Shown here piece after piece: positions 32,935 to 42,939 of a stretch of DNA of 59,357 nucleotides. The stretch is taken from positions 1-59,357 of the forward strand of contig NZ_JAAAPL010000010.1 in assembly GCF_011317445.1 (NCBI RefSeq), written 5' to 3'. Source of the stretch: Chelativorans multitrophicus (GTDB lineage: Bacteria > Pseudomonadota > Alphaproteobacteria > Rhizobiales > Rhizobiaceae). Made by a program: the position numbers and the translations under genes. Below the pieces are notes generated by a model, which did not search any database, was not told where the DNA came from, and was given only the letters and a program-made list of their open reading frames with translations. Within the stretch, counting starts at the first letter, position 1. Each line of letters begins with the position of its first letter.

Positions 32935-33412
32935 TCTTCTCACCGCAGTGGCAAGCCGCCCGTCTCTCGTCCCGGACAGAAGCAGGATTGGCGAAGACAT
33001 CAGCTATCGGGACCGGGCTGATTGCGAAAGGCTGCTGGTGGCCTGTTACAGTCTCATGGACCGCGGCCATTACGAAGCCTCGGGGGAACTCTTTTCGGAG
33101 GACGCTACGTGGATTCGTGGCGAAGGGCCTGTCCATACCCGCAAGGGTATATTGGCCTCTCTGCATCGCCGCCCGCCACAGCGGCAGTCACGGCATTTCA
33201 TTACCAATGTCGTCGTCACGCCACTGGGCGATTACGCGGAGGCCACCGCCTATATGATCGCGCTCCATGGCGTCCGCACCGCCGATGGCCCGTCACCTCT
33301 TCCCGTGCCTGTAGCAGTGTGTGATCTGGTGGTTCGCTTTCGCCGCGGCGAGGAGTGGGAGATTACATATCTTGAGCCGATCCAGGTTTTCGTTCCGCCA
33401 TCGGCGGGTTGA
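32921..33412 (+). CDS. SnoaL/NTF2-like fold protein
   Basis: 163 residues in an alpha+beta NTF2-like barrel. It has the helix DRADCERLLVACYSLMDRGHYEASGELFS, EDATWIRGEGPVHTRKGIL and the later RHFITNVVVTPLGDYAEATAYM. The family includes isomerases, hydrolases and dioxygenase small subunits, so no reaction can be named. It starts with GGAGG four bases upstream and overlaps the ATPase gene, tying it to uptake of the transported compound. A tiny CATGCCG/CGGCATG dyad follows the stop. Confidence 0.8.
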   Translation: MNAHSLLTAVASRPSLVPDRSRIGEDISYRDRADCERLLVACYSLMDRGHYEASGELFSEDATWIRGEGPVHTRKGILASLHRRPPQRQSRHFITNVVVTPLGDYAEATAYMIALHGVRTADGPSPLPVPVAVCDLVVRFRRGEEWEITYLEPIQVFVPPSAG

Positions 33413-33822
33413 CATGCCGTCGGCATGGCTCGCATCAGAGCCAATCGGCAAACTCGCGCACGAGCCCGTCCAAGGTTTCCGACCTGCCCAACGCCTCTAG
33501 GAAAACCGCTGCCATCCAGTGGGCGACCGCCAAGAGACAATGTCCGTGCCTGTAACTCCAACGAACTAGAGTCGGCACTGGTTTTCGCTGTCGATCAGCG
33601 GCAGCGATACTCGGCGATAATTGGGGGAATCGTCGTAGATTCAGGCTTCCTTGGCTTCTGGAACGCGACCACCTTTGCCTTGAGTTTCGTCTCGGCGACC
33701 TTGTTGTAGCAGATGCCCTGGGCGCCCCAGACCGGTTTGCCGCAAATGATCTCCCAGGACTTGATCGCACCCGTCTTGGCGAGCCGCTTCAGACCGGAGA
33801 TCCAGTATCCGTTGTTGTTCCC
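33413..33822. other. Gap with a leftward remnant continuing the IclR frame
   Basis: On the minus strand, directly after the IclR stop and in the same frame, an open stretch runs from 33822 to 33595. It begins GNNNGYWISGLKRLAKTGAI and ends at TGA. It has no start codon of its own. It looks like the middle of a small hypothetical protein whose start was replaced by the IclR 3' end. I do not recognise a function. The rest of the gap shows nothing. Confidence 0.35.
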
Positions 33823-34698
33823 TCAGTCGTAAAAAATATCCCAACTTGCTGGGGCAGCACGATCGTTCCCGTTTGGAATCCATCCGATCAGACGGGAAAT
33901 TTCGTTGGTGACGCGAAGCAGTTCGGCACCAACCGCCTTGATCCTGTCGGGATCGAGCCGTGGTGCCACCGTCGAGAGGGATACGGCACCGACGATTTCT
34001 CCCGCGCTTGAACGTATCGGCGAGGCTACACAGCAGACGCCATCTTCAAGCTCCTCCAGATCGGTGGCGTAGCCGTTCCTGCGGACAGTTTCGAGATCCC
34101 GGAGAAGATCATCGACGCGGCGGATGGTCTTCGAGGTCATCGCCGGTAATTCGTTCGGGCCGAGCAATTCCCTGATCCGCTCATCCCAAAGCCAGGCCAG
34201 CATAGCCTTTCCCGCCGCCGTGCAATGGAGAGGGTGGCGAGATCCTATCTGAATAACGGCCCGGGCAGTCCCACCACCCTCATATTGATCAATATAGATG
34301 ACATCGGAGCCATCGCGGATGCAAAGACTTATCGTATCGCCAATGCCGCGTGCGAATGTGCGCAGAATGGGTGAGGCGATCTGGTCCAGCCGGTTCTGGC
34401 GCGCAAATACCATGCCTACATGGAATGCCTGCGGTCCCATGCGAAAGGTCTTGGTTTCCGGTGACTGGGCGACAAAACCGCGCTCGCAGAGCGTGTTGAG
34501 CAAACGCGAGACAGTGCTAGGCGAAAGCGCGAGGTCGCGTGAAATATCCGACAGGCTCGAACCGGGCGATTTTGCGAGGAGTTCCAGGATGGATAGTCCT
34601 CGATCCAGCGCGCGGGTTAGCGGAACGCTTTCTCGCGTCGGCTTGCGGCCGGGACGACTCTGGCCCGTTTTCATTCCTCTATTCACGTTGCTGTGCAA
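33823..34698 (-). CDS. IclR-family transcriptional regulator
   Basis: 291 residues with an N-terminal winged helix at about 28-85 (LTRALDRGLSILELLAKSPG, then LSDISRDLALSPSTVSRLLN) and the IclR effector domain (HPLHCTAAGKAMLAWLWDE, GVCCVASPIRSSAGEIVGAVSLS). Such proteins control catabolic operons and bind small acids. It is the last gene of the leftward six-gene operon and overlaps the hydrolase gene by 20 bases. A palindrome at 41234-41254 upstream of the first gene is a candidate target. The C-terminal tail after residue 275 is not family-like. Confidence 0.9.
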   Translation of the reverse strand: MHSNVNRGMKTGQSRPGRKPTRESVPLTRALDRGLSILELLAKSPGSSLSDISRDLALSPSTVSRLLNTLCERGFVAQSPETKTFRMGPQAFHVGMVFARQNRLDQIASPILRTFARGIGDTISLCIRDGSDVIYIDQYEGGGTARAVIQIGSRHPLHCTAAGKAMLAWLWDERIRELLGPNELPAMTSKTIRRVDDLLRDLETVRRNGYATDLEELEDGVCCVASPIRSSAGEIVGAVSLSTVAPRLDPDRIKAVGAELLRVTNEISRLIGWIPNGNDRAAPASWDIFYD

Positions 34699-35698
34699 AA
34701 TCTCGCAGTTTGGTGATCCAGCGAGCTATCTGGCCCGCAACTGCCTTTTCGCTTCCCGTATAAAAATAGTCAACGCCTACCAGTTTCTTCGTCACCACCA
34801 ACTGCGAACTGGTGGCCGTATGACGGACTCGGCTTAGGAAGTCATCGATATCCTTGTTGACGAGTTTTTCCTTGGTCCCATACCAGGCGAGAATGGGACA
34901 GGCGATCCGCGACAGGGCCGGGGGGATGTTGCCGAAGCCATAGAGGACCTCGTGCACGCGATTGAGATCCACATAGGCTTCGGCGCTGATCGTTGCCGCC
35001 TGGCGACTGTTGCGGGTTCCCCAGGGCAGAAGCTCCTTTTCATGCCCCTCCATGATCATCTTCTCGGCTTCTGCCTGCAGATCCTGGCGCATCTTCTCGC
35101 GGAACAGCGAGGCGGACGAGGCGAGCACTAGGCCCATGATGCGCGGATCGCGGCGCTCGCTCTGATAATAGACGATCTTGGAGCCTCCAACGCCGTGGCC
35201 GGCAAGAAGAATTTCGGCGCAATCGCGCGTGGCGAATTCCACCCAGGCTGCTACATCGATCGGCGATTGGCTGAAGAGTTCCCATGCGCTTCCGCCGAGA
35301 AAGGCACCCTTCTCAGTTCGGAACCAGGTGCCGAAATCGTGGCCTCGCATGTTGGCGGTAATGAAGCGGTAGCCGCGGCCGGCCAGCAGACGGCCTATCT
35401 CCACATATTCGATCTCGGAGAATTTACGGTGCACGCCATGAAACCAAAGAATGGTCTCGAGGGGAGCGGCTTTCCGGGCCGGCTCGATCATCAGCCCTTC
35501 AAGCGTCAGCCCATCCTCTGTTCTGACATAAACGATCTTCTCGCGGGTATCATAGCTCACTACACGTTTTCCAAAACAAAGGCCCGGCGAGAATGGCCCG
35601 CCGAGCAGCTCCAATTCCAAGGCGGCATAACGACCGCCAGTTCGCCAGTGTGTACACCAAGTGTGGGAAACGTCGACTGGGATCAACCTTTTCTGCAT
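34679..35698 (-). CDS. Alpha/beta hydrolase-fold protein with Gly in place of the nucleophile Ser
   Basis: 339 residues at most. The oxyanion region is ILWFHGVHRKFSE, with ANMRGHDFGTW after it. The nucleophile elbow reads LLAGHGVGGSKIVYY, so residue 169 is Gly where GxSxG enzymes carry the catalytic Ser. A late CPILAWYGTKEKLVN holds the usual acid region. A hydrolase or esterase of this kind could release an acid from a sugar ester or lactone, but without Ser it may be inactive or act non-hydrolytically. The start is uncertain: a GTG near VVSYDTREK would remove about 45 poorly conserved residues. Confidence 0.78.
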   Translation of the reverse strand: MQKRLIPVDVSHTWCTHWRTGGRYAALELELLGGPFSPGLCFGKRVVSYDTREKIVYVRTEDGLTLEGLMIEPARKAAPLETILWFHGVHRKFSEIEYVEIGRLLAGRGYRFITANMRGHDFGTWFRTEKGAFLGGSAWELFSQSPIDVAAWVEFATRDCAEILLAGHGVGGSKIVYYQSERRDPRIMGLVLASSASLFREKMRQDLQAEAEKMIMEGHEKELLPWGTRNSRQAATISAEAYVDLNRVHEVLYGFGNIPPALSRIACPILAWYGTKEKLVNKDIDDFLSRVRHTATSSQLVVTKKLVGVDYFYTGSEKAVAGQIARWITKLRDFAQQRE

Positions 35699-35760
35699 GC
35701 TCGGCGGTCGACGGAGCCCTATTCCGCAACACTGGCGATGATGTCCTCCGGGAGGAGCTC

Positions 35761-36915
35761 TCAGGCGACCCTGTAACGTTCGAGCATCTTTTCGTTGGGT
35801 TCGGTCGCCATTCCGGGAACGTCGGGAATGGTCACCGTGCCATCCTCGTTGAGGTCTGGCGTGTGCTTGTACACACTGCCGAACATCGGATTCAATTCCT
35901 TCGGATAGAACTCCAGAAGATGCGCATTCGGTATGGCTCCAAGAAGCTGGATATGCGCCTGCTGGTCCCCATGCGGGCAGATCACCAGGCCGTGTGCCTC
36001 CGCCATTGCCGCGACTTTCATGAATTCGGTCACGCCACCCATATAGCGTGCATCCGGCTGGAGAAAGGAGATCGCCTGCGTCGCGATGAGATCGCGGAAG
36101 CCATGCTTGGTGTATTCATTCTCGCCCGTGGCAAGCGGAATGGACGTGGCACGCGAGAGTTTTGTGAAGCCTTCGTAGTCATCCGGCTGGACGGGCTCCT
36201 CGAACCAGTAGATGTCGAACTCCTCGACCCGCTTGGCGAGGCGAATGGCATCGAAATAGGTATAGGCGCAGTTCGCGTCGATCATCAGCTTGATGTCCGG
36301 ACCAAGCGCCTTGCGGACGGCGTTGATGCGCTCAACGTCTTCTGCGATGTCGACGGCCCCAACCTTCATCTTCACGCCGCGGGCGCCGCGCTCGACGTGA
36401 TTTGCCATCTCCTGTTGCAGGTCCTTCAGGCCTTTGCCCTTGGCATAATAGCCGCCTGCCACATAGGTCGGGATCCGGTTCCGGTAACCGCCGAGCAGGC
36501 GCCAGATCGGCATACCGGCGATCTTGCCCTTGATGTCCCAAAGGGCCATGTCGATCGACGAAAGAGCCTTGGTTTCCTGGCCACGCCGTCCGTAAAGCTT
36601 GGGACTCCACAATTGTGCCCAGACCGCCGCTGTCGCTGTCGGATCCTTGCCGATCATGGTGGACAGGAACTGGTGACGGATCGCGTTTTCGCCGGGATTG
36701 TTCCGGCCGATGCCGTAACCGGTGATGCCGATATCGGTCTCGATCTTGGTGATGGCGATGTTGACGTTAACATAGGTATGCAGGCCGTTCTGAATCGGCT
36801 GAGCACGCGGCCAGGAATAGCAGGCTAAACTGGCATTGGTTATCTTGATCTCGCCGACGGCGGATCGGATCATGTCTTGGCCTTTTTCGGCTTCGGTAAC
36901 GGCAAGTTCACTCAT
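35761..36915 (-). CDS. Enolase-superfamily (mandelate racemase subgroup) enzyme
   Basis: 384 residues. The cap domain is followed by a barrel with the KxK base motif GVKMKVGAVD. Metal ligands appear as Asp in MIDANCAYTY, Glu in FEEPVQPDDY and Glu in TGENEYTKHGF; the catalytic His lies in ICPHGDQQAH. This arrangement is typical of acid-sugar dehydratases and racemases. Substrate is unknown; the AGGYYAKGKG loop resembles tartrate-dehydratase relatives. It follows the ATPase gene in the leftward operon. Confidence 0.88.
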   Translation of the reverse strand: MSELAVTEAEKGQDMIRSAVGEIKITNASLACYSWPRAQPIQNGLHTYVNVNIAITKIETDIGITGYGIGRNNPGENAIRHQFLSTMIGKDPTATAAVWAQLWSPKLYGRRGQETKALSSIDMALWDIKGKIAGMPIWRLLGGYRNRIPTYVAGGYYAKGKGLKDLQQEMANHVERGARGVKMKVGAVDIAEDVERINAVRKALGPDIKLMIDANCAYTYFDAIRLAKRVEEFDIYWFEEPVQPDDYEGFTKLSRATSIPLATGENEYTKHGFRDLIATQAISFLQPDARYMGGVTEFMKVAAMAEAHGLVICPHGDQQAHIQLLGAIPNAHLLEFYPKELNPMFGSVYKHTPDLNEDGTVTIPDVPGMATEPNEKMLERYRVA

Positions 36916-37042
36916 AGGGCCTCTCCATCGCTAGTCAGATTAGGAGTGTCGCGCGCCGCCGCGACGTGCGTAGCGGGCGCAAGGTTCTTCGACAGCCGTG
37001 TTTCAGGCTTAAATCCCGCGGCCGACATCGGCAGCGTCGCCC

Positions 37043-38140
<1,098 letters not shown>

Positions 38141-38141
38141 G

Positions 38142-39881
38142 TCAGGCTCCCTTTTTTCCGGAATAGATGAAGATCGCGACAGGCAGGGTCAGTGCCAGGG
38201 TGATCGCCGAGAGAGCTGCGACCGGCCCGTAATTGCCCATCACGTTGAGCTGCAGCATTGTCGTCCCAATCACCGCGGTATCGGGACTAAAGAGGAAGGA
38301 CGCGGCTGCATATTCCTTGAAGAACTGCACGAAATAGAGCAGGTAGCAGGACAATAGCGCCGGCTTCAGCAGCGGCATGGTCACCGCGATGTAGGAACGG
38401 ATTTGCGAGCCGCCGGTAATCCGCACCGCCTTCTCGAGATCCTCGCCAATCTGCAGGAAAGCCGGCGAAAGCGTCGCAAAACCGGTCGGGAAATAGCGGA
38501 TGATGTAGGCGACCACGAGGATCGCCAGGCTGCCCCGCAAAAGCCCGCCGCCTGGCAGCAACACGGTAGCGTAGAAGATGCCGATGCCGACGACCAGGCC
38601 CGGAATTGCTTTCGGGATGAAGGCTGTCTGCTGCGTGAACGAACGGATGAAGGCCGGCGACCGATAAGCGACGATCGTGCTGACGAAGGTGAGCACGACG
38701 GCAACCGCGCCACCGACGATCGCGACGATCAGCGTATTGTAGATGCTTTTCACATAGGCTTCATAGCCGAGCACCATGCGAAAATTGTCAAGCGTCAAGA
38801 CCTGGCTGATCGGCATGTAGGGAGACAGGAACGACGTGAACGACCGGAGGATGAGGAACAGGCAAGGAAAGATCGCCGTCAGCAGGCAGTAGGCGAAAAT
38901 GAGCGCCGAGATCAGCCAGCCCCATAGGCCGACCCTTATCTGCGACGGGCTCGAGGACTTGCCGCCGATAGTATTGAATTTACGCAGGTCGCCAAGCATG
39001 TACTTCTGCGCAAAAACAAAGAGCTGCACCAGGATGAGCATGAAGATTGCGGCGGCGCTGACCAGGCCGTAATCGACCTGGGCGGCGACGATGCCTTTGT
39101 CATAGAGATAGGTGGAGAGCACCTCAATGCGGGCCGGCCCGCCGAGTACGAGCGGCACGGCGAGGAGGTCGAGCTTCATCACGAAATTCAGCAGAACGCA
39201 GTAGAGGACCGAGGGCATGAGCAGCGGCAAAACGATAGTGCGGATCGCCCGCATAGGCGTTGCTCCCGCGGCACGGGCCGCCTGCTCCAGCGTATTCGGG
39301 ATGTTCTGCATCGCCGCAGAAAAATAGATATAGCTCACCGGCGCTGCCGAAACGCCCGCCAGAAGACTGATGCCAAGTAGGGAATTGAGATTGGGAAGGC
39401 CGAAGCCGATAACTTCCTTCAGCCAGAGCGCGATGAAACCGGTTGGGCTGTACATCATGGACCAGGCAAAAGCCATGATGAGCGACGACAGGAACATCGG
39501 TGCGAGGAACATCATCCTCAACGTTCGCTGGAACGGAAGGTCGAGGCGATCCAGGAACAAGGCCGAGAGGAAGCCCACAAAGGTCGAAATGGCTGTGCCG
39601 ATAAAGCCGATGATCAGCGTGTTCTTGGTCGCATTGATGAAGCGCGGATCGGCGAATAGGTTGCCGAAATTGGCAAGCGTGAAGGCCGCACTCCCGTCAT
39701 AGAGCGGCTTGTCCAGGAAGCCCTGGTAGACGATGGGAACCATCGGCGAGACCAGCAGCATAAAGAGCAGCGCGGCTAGTACGATGCGGACGATCAGACC
39801 CCGATTGTTGCCAATCCTCTGCAGGATGCGGGAGTCCCGGGATATCGATGCTGTCGCCAAGGAAGGGTCGGTGGCGGTCAT
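38142..39881 (-). CDS. ABC transporter permease, fused double-domain (FbpB-like)
   Basis: A 579-residue membrane protein with about twelve hydrophobic segments and two permease domains in one chain. The two EAA-type coupling loops are IPNTLEQAARAAGATPMRAI and LQIGEDLEKAVRITGGSQI. Such fused permeases form the channel of iron/thiamine/2-aminoethylphosphonate-type importers. Gene order binding protein, permease, ATPase is complete in this operon. Confidence 0.92.
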   Translation of the reverse strand: MTATDPSLATASISRDSRILQRIGNNRGLIVRIVLAALLFMLLVSPMVPIVYQGFLDKPLYDGSAAFTLANFGNLFADPRFINATKNTLIIGFIGTAISTFVGFLSALFLDRLDLPFQRTLRMMFLAPMFLSSLIMAFAWSMMYSPTGFIALWLKEVIGFGLPNLNSLLGISLLAGVSAAPVSYIYFSAAMQNIPNTLEQAARAAGATPMRAIRTIVLPLLMPSVLYCVLLNFVMKLDLLAVPLVLGGPARIEVLSTYLYDKGIVAAQVDYGLVSAAAIFMLILVQLFVFAQKYMLGDLRKFNTIGGKSSSPSQIRVGLWGWLISALIFAYCLLTAIFPCLFLILRSFTSFLSPYMPISQVLTLDNFRMVLGYEAYVKSIYNTLIVAIVGGAVAVVLTFVSTIVAYRSPAFIRSFTQQTAFIPKAIPGLVVGIGIFYATVLLPGGGLLRGSLAILVVAYIIRYFPTGFATLSPAFLQIGEDLEKAVRITGGSQIRSYIAVTMPLLKPALLSCYLLYFVQFFKEYAAASFLFSPDTAVIGTTMLQLNVMGNYGPVAALSAITLALTLPVAIFIYSGKKGA

Positions 39882-39967
39882 GAGTACCTACACTCCTCTG
39901 GAACGAGGCCGGGCGAAGCACCCGACCCCGCGTTCTCATTCGGGATAAGTTCGAAGGCCGACGGCTT

Positions 39968-41092
39968 TTATTGCGTGATGCCGAATGCCTTGTTGACCTT
40001 CTCGACGTATTCCGGCGGAGGAGTGAGCAATTTTTTGTCGAGCGTCACGCGGATGATGTTCTGCTCGCCGATCTGCTTGACGATAGTTTCATAGGTGAGA
40101 TCATAGGAGCCCGGCGGGATCTGCAGCTCCGAGCGGTAGGGGATGAGACCGCCCGCATTCACCGCTTCCTGTCCTTCTTTCGAGATCAGGAAATCGACGA
40201 ACAGCTTGGCCGAATTCAGGTGCTTGCTCGTCTTGGCGATGGCGAAGTAACGCGGCGACATCACCAACCCGTCCTTCGGCAGAGCAAAACCGATAATGTT
40301 CGCACGAGTCTGATCGCGCAGGAACGGCACCGCCTGAATGGCCGAGAGTGCCCAGCCGGCGGCATACTCGCCGGTCAAGATCTTCTCAAAAACCGGGCCG
40401 CCGGATCGCTGGAGATCGGCGATCGGTCCGAGCACTTCATATTGCGAAACGACCTTGTCGAGCCCGACGTGATCGATGTAGTGGGTCAGCTGCGACTGGT
40501 TTGCGGAAGTACCGAAAGGTCGGATTGTTGCAATGCGCTTATCGAATTTCCCAGGATTGTCCTTGACGAGCGCAACCAGGTCTTCGACGGAATCCGGATA
40601 TTCCGACTCCGACAACACGAATTTGTTGTAGACAATGATATATGGGTCCACCGAAATCGTGTAGACGCCCGGAAAAGGCTTCGACCAGTCCGGCAATTTC
40701 GAGCTTTCAGGAGAGTCGTAAACAACGACATTGCCCTTGTCGATAAATTCCGGCCAGACGGCGCCGGAGGCGGATAGAATGATATCCGCTTCACTCGAGC
40801 CGGCCGCCTGCTCAGCATAGAAGCGCTCGAAGACTTCTGTGCCGCCGAGATCGAGCGTGCGAACGGTGATCCATGGATACTGCTCCTGAAAAGCATCCAG
40901 AACCGGCCGCCAATTGGCTTCGCCTACGTTGGACTGAATGAGAAGCGTCGGCTCCTGCTTGGAGGCTTCAACAATCTCAGCATAAGAGCTCGGATAATAG
41001 TCGGGCTGCGCATGGGCAGGCACCGCCGCGGCACCAAGCAGCACAGGAATCGCCGACAGAGCGAGTCCCCGTTTGATTTGTCCTATGAGCAT
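39968..41092 (-). CDS. ABC transporter substrate-binding protein (Fe/putrescine-like class)
   Basis: 374 residues starting at the ATG at 41092 with GGGAGG six bases upstream. The signal peptide ends near AVPAHAQPD. The mature part carries YYPSSYAEIVEASKQEPTLL, LDLGGTEVFERFYAEQAAGS, DYSPES-like DSPESSKLPDW and AIAKTSKHLNSAKLFVDFLI, typical of extracellular family 1/6 proteins. It heads the leftward operon, 142 bases from a strong palindrome. Cargo unknown. Confidence 0.9.
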   Translation of the reverse strand: MLIGQIKRGLALSAIPVLLGAAAVPAHAQPDYYPSSYAEIVEASKQEPTLLIQSNVGEANWRPVLDAFQEQYPWITVRTLDLGGTEVFERFYAEQAAGSSEADIILSASGAVWPEFIDKGNVVVYDSPESSKLPDWSKPFPGVYTISVDPYIIVYNKFVLSESEYPDSVEDLVALVKDNPGKFDKRIATIRPFGTSANQSQLTHYIDHVGLDKVVSQYEVLGPIADLQRSGGPVFEKILTGEYAAGWALSAIQAVPFLRDQTRANIIGFALPKDGLVMSPRYFAIAKTSKHLNSAKLFVDFLISKEGQEAVNAGGLIPYRSELQIPPGSYDLTYETIVKQIGEQNIIRVTLDKKLLTPPPEYVEKVNKAFGITQ

Positions 41093-41233
41093 TTGTTTCC
41101 TCCCTTGAAAAACCGGACCCGTAACGGGTTGTTCATCCAATATCGGCGCCTTTGTCCCGGCCGGAGTCCAGACGCGATTTCCGCCCCCGAAGGAACCTGA
41201 AACGACGAGAGAAAATTGTCAATCTCCAAAATG

Positions 41234-41254
41234 ATTTATCATCTAGTGATAAAT
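41234..41254. promoter_or_regulatory. 21-bp palindromic operator upstream of the leftward ABC/enolase operon
   Basis: Perfect 8-bp arms ATTTATCA (41234-41241) and TGATAAAT (41247-41254) around TCTAG. It lies 142 bases before the binding-protein start in AT-rich promoter sequence. The IclR gene at the end of that operon is the nearest regulator and a plausible binder, by position only. Confidence 0.6.
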
Positions 41255-41734
41255 TAACGAGATGATTGTTTTACCTTTCCCTCGTCCACTTTCGGCATAT
41301 CCTCGGAAGCAAGCCACACAACAAAATTAGATAAATTATGTAGTGTTTTCAATTAGTTGTATAAAACACTGTTTGAATTTCGCCTCTATGCGCGTCAAAA
41401 TCCCTTTTTCACCAGGCACCAGGAATCATTTGCAATGTTTCCAAAAATTGAATAGGGCTGAGGCCCATAAATGCCCCGTTCCAGATGACGAAAATACCCT
41501 CTTTCCTTCGAGGAGGCGAAGGCATTGAGGGTGACGAACGCGTTCACAGCAGCCGTCGAACGGAAGACACAGCACTCTCTCGGAAACCGGAGCGGCGTAG
41601 AGAAAACTTGGGCGGGATGCTGCCGGTGCGCATGATCCGCCAATGTGGCTCGTTTGGTTCGTCGACAACCAAATCGGGACCGGAAGCCACATCCTTTCAG
41701 AGACATCGCATCAGCTGACATGGAGGAAGACAGC
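41255..41734. other. AT-rich intergenic region with an AGTGTTTT inverted repeat
   Basis: AGTGTTTT (41342-41349) pairs perfectly with AAAACACT (41363-41370) over a 13-base spacer. It is a candidate regulatory dyad for either divergent gene. Downstream, 41400-41730 shows no recognisable gene or promoter. A frame open on the minus strand here is antisense to the next gene and is not supported. Confidence 0.4.
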
Positions 41735-42892
41735 ATGATCATTACCAAGGCCGTTCCATTGTTCATCGACCGTTTCCTTTTCGTAAGAATCGAAACGGAC
41801 AAAGGCATTTCGGGCATCGGAGAATCGGGAGCGTGGGGCCATCTCGAAGCGAGCGCGGCCGCCATCTCGAAATTCGGGGAGTATCTCGTTGGCAAGGACG
41901 CGCGGCAGATAGAACACCACTGGCAGGTGATGCGCCGGGCACACCATTTTACGGGGGCCGCCATCTCGGGAGCAATTTCCGCCATCGATATCGCGCTGTG
42001 GGACATCAAAGGCAAAGCGTATGGCGTGCCTATCTACCAACTGCTTGGAGGCGCCGTACGCAGCAAGGCGCGTCTCTACGCCCATGTGAAGGGCAGGACG
42101 ATCGAGAAGCTGATCGGTCTTGCATCGAGCTTGCAGGAGCGCGGCTTCACCGCCTTCGGCCATCTCAATCCATTTCTCGATGAGGACGTCCACGAGGCCT
42201 ATTTCAAACCGCATGCGCGGAAGATGAAGGATGCAATCGAAAACGTCTTCAAGCTCCGCGAGGCATTGGGCCACGAGGCCGATCTTTGTATCGAACTGCA
42301 CCGCCGGCTGACTGCTGCCGAGGCCGTGACGTTCGCGCGTGCGATCGAGCAAACACTGCCGATGTTCGTCGAAGACCCTGTCCCGCCGGAGGGCATCGAT
42401 ACGATGGCATTGGTGGCAGACCGCGTACCCGTACCGATCGCCACAGGCGAACGGTTCACCGACATGCACCAGTTCCAGATGCTGCTTGCCCGCCGCGGCG
42501 TTCATTTCCTGCGGCCGTGCATTTGCCTCTGCGGCGGCATTACCGCAGGACGCAAGATCGCCGCTCTGGCCGAGGCGAGTGATGCCCAGATCGTTCCGCA
42601 CAACCCGCTTTCCCCGATCAGCCTTGCGGCATGCCTGCAGTTGGATGCCGCGATCGGCAACTTCGCGATCCAGGAATATCCCGTCGCAAATCCGGAGTCG
42701 GAGGGCTACAGCCAGCTCCGCGCACATACCATGGTGACCGGCCTGCCCGAACCGGTTGGCGGCTTTATCGAAATTCCCAGCGGTCCCGGCCTTGGAATAG
42801 AGCTTGTCGAAGACGCCGAGCGAAAGTATCCGCGCAAAACCCGCACGATTCACATGCGGCCGCATTTCGACGGCTCCATGATCGATCAATGA
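41735..42892 (+). CDS. Enolase-superfamily, galactonate-dehydratase-like (DgoD type)
   Basis: 385 residues from the ATG at 41735 with GGAGGAAG upstream. The barrel strand that carries KxK in racemases reads FTAFGHLNPFLDE, with no Lys. Instead the block LCIELHRRLTAAEA (E-x-H) and QIVPHNPLSPISLAACLQ give the two-His arrangement of D-galactonate dehydratase. FVEDPVPPEG and ATGERFTDM supply the other ligands. It probably dehydrates an aldonate; galactonate itself is not proven. It converges on the tartrate genes. Confidence 0.87.
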   Translation: MIITKAVPLFIDRFLFVRIETDKGISGIGESGAWGHLEASAAAISKFGEYLVGKDARQIEHHWQVMRRAHHFTGAAISGAISAIDIALWDIKGKAYGVPIYQLLGGAVRSKARLYAHVKGRTIEKLIGLASSLQERGFTAFGHLNPFLDEDVHEAYFKPHARKMKDAIENVFKLREALGHEADLCIELHRRLTAAEAVTFARAIEQTLPMFVEDPVPPEGIDTMALVADRVPVPIATGERFTDMHQFQMLLARRGVHFLRPCICLCGGITAGRKIAALAEASDAQIVPHNPLSPISLAACLQLDAAIGNFAIQEYPVANPESEGYSQLRAHTMVTGLPEPVGGFIEIPSGPGLGIELVEDAERKYPRKTRTIHMRPHFDGSMIDQ

Positions 42893-42906
42893 CGGGATGA
42901 AGAGGT

Positions 42907-42927
42907 GCCGCCGCCTTGAGCGGCGGC
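42907..42927. terminator. GC-rich hairpin between convergent genes
   Basis: GCCGCCGC (42907-42914) and GCGGCGGC (42920-42927) form a perfect 8-bp stem with loop CTTGA in the 47-base gap between two convergent stops. No T-tract is present on either side, so efficiency is unclear. Confidence 0.5.
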
Positions 42928-42939
42928 GCCGGTTGCAGA

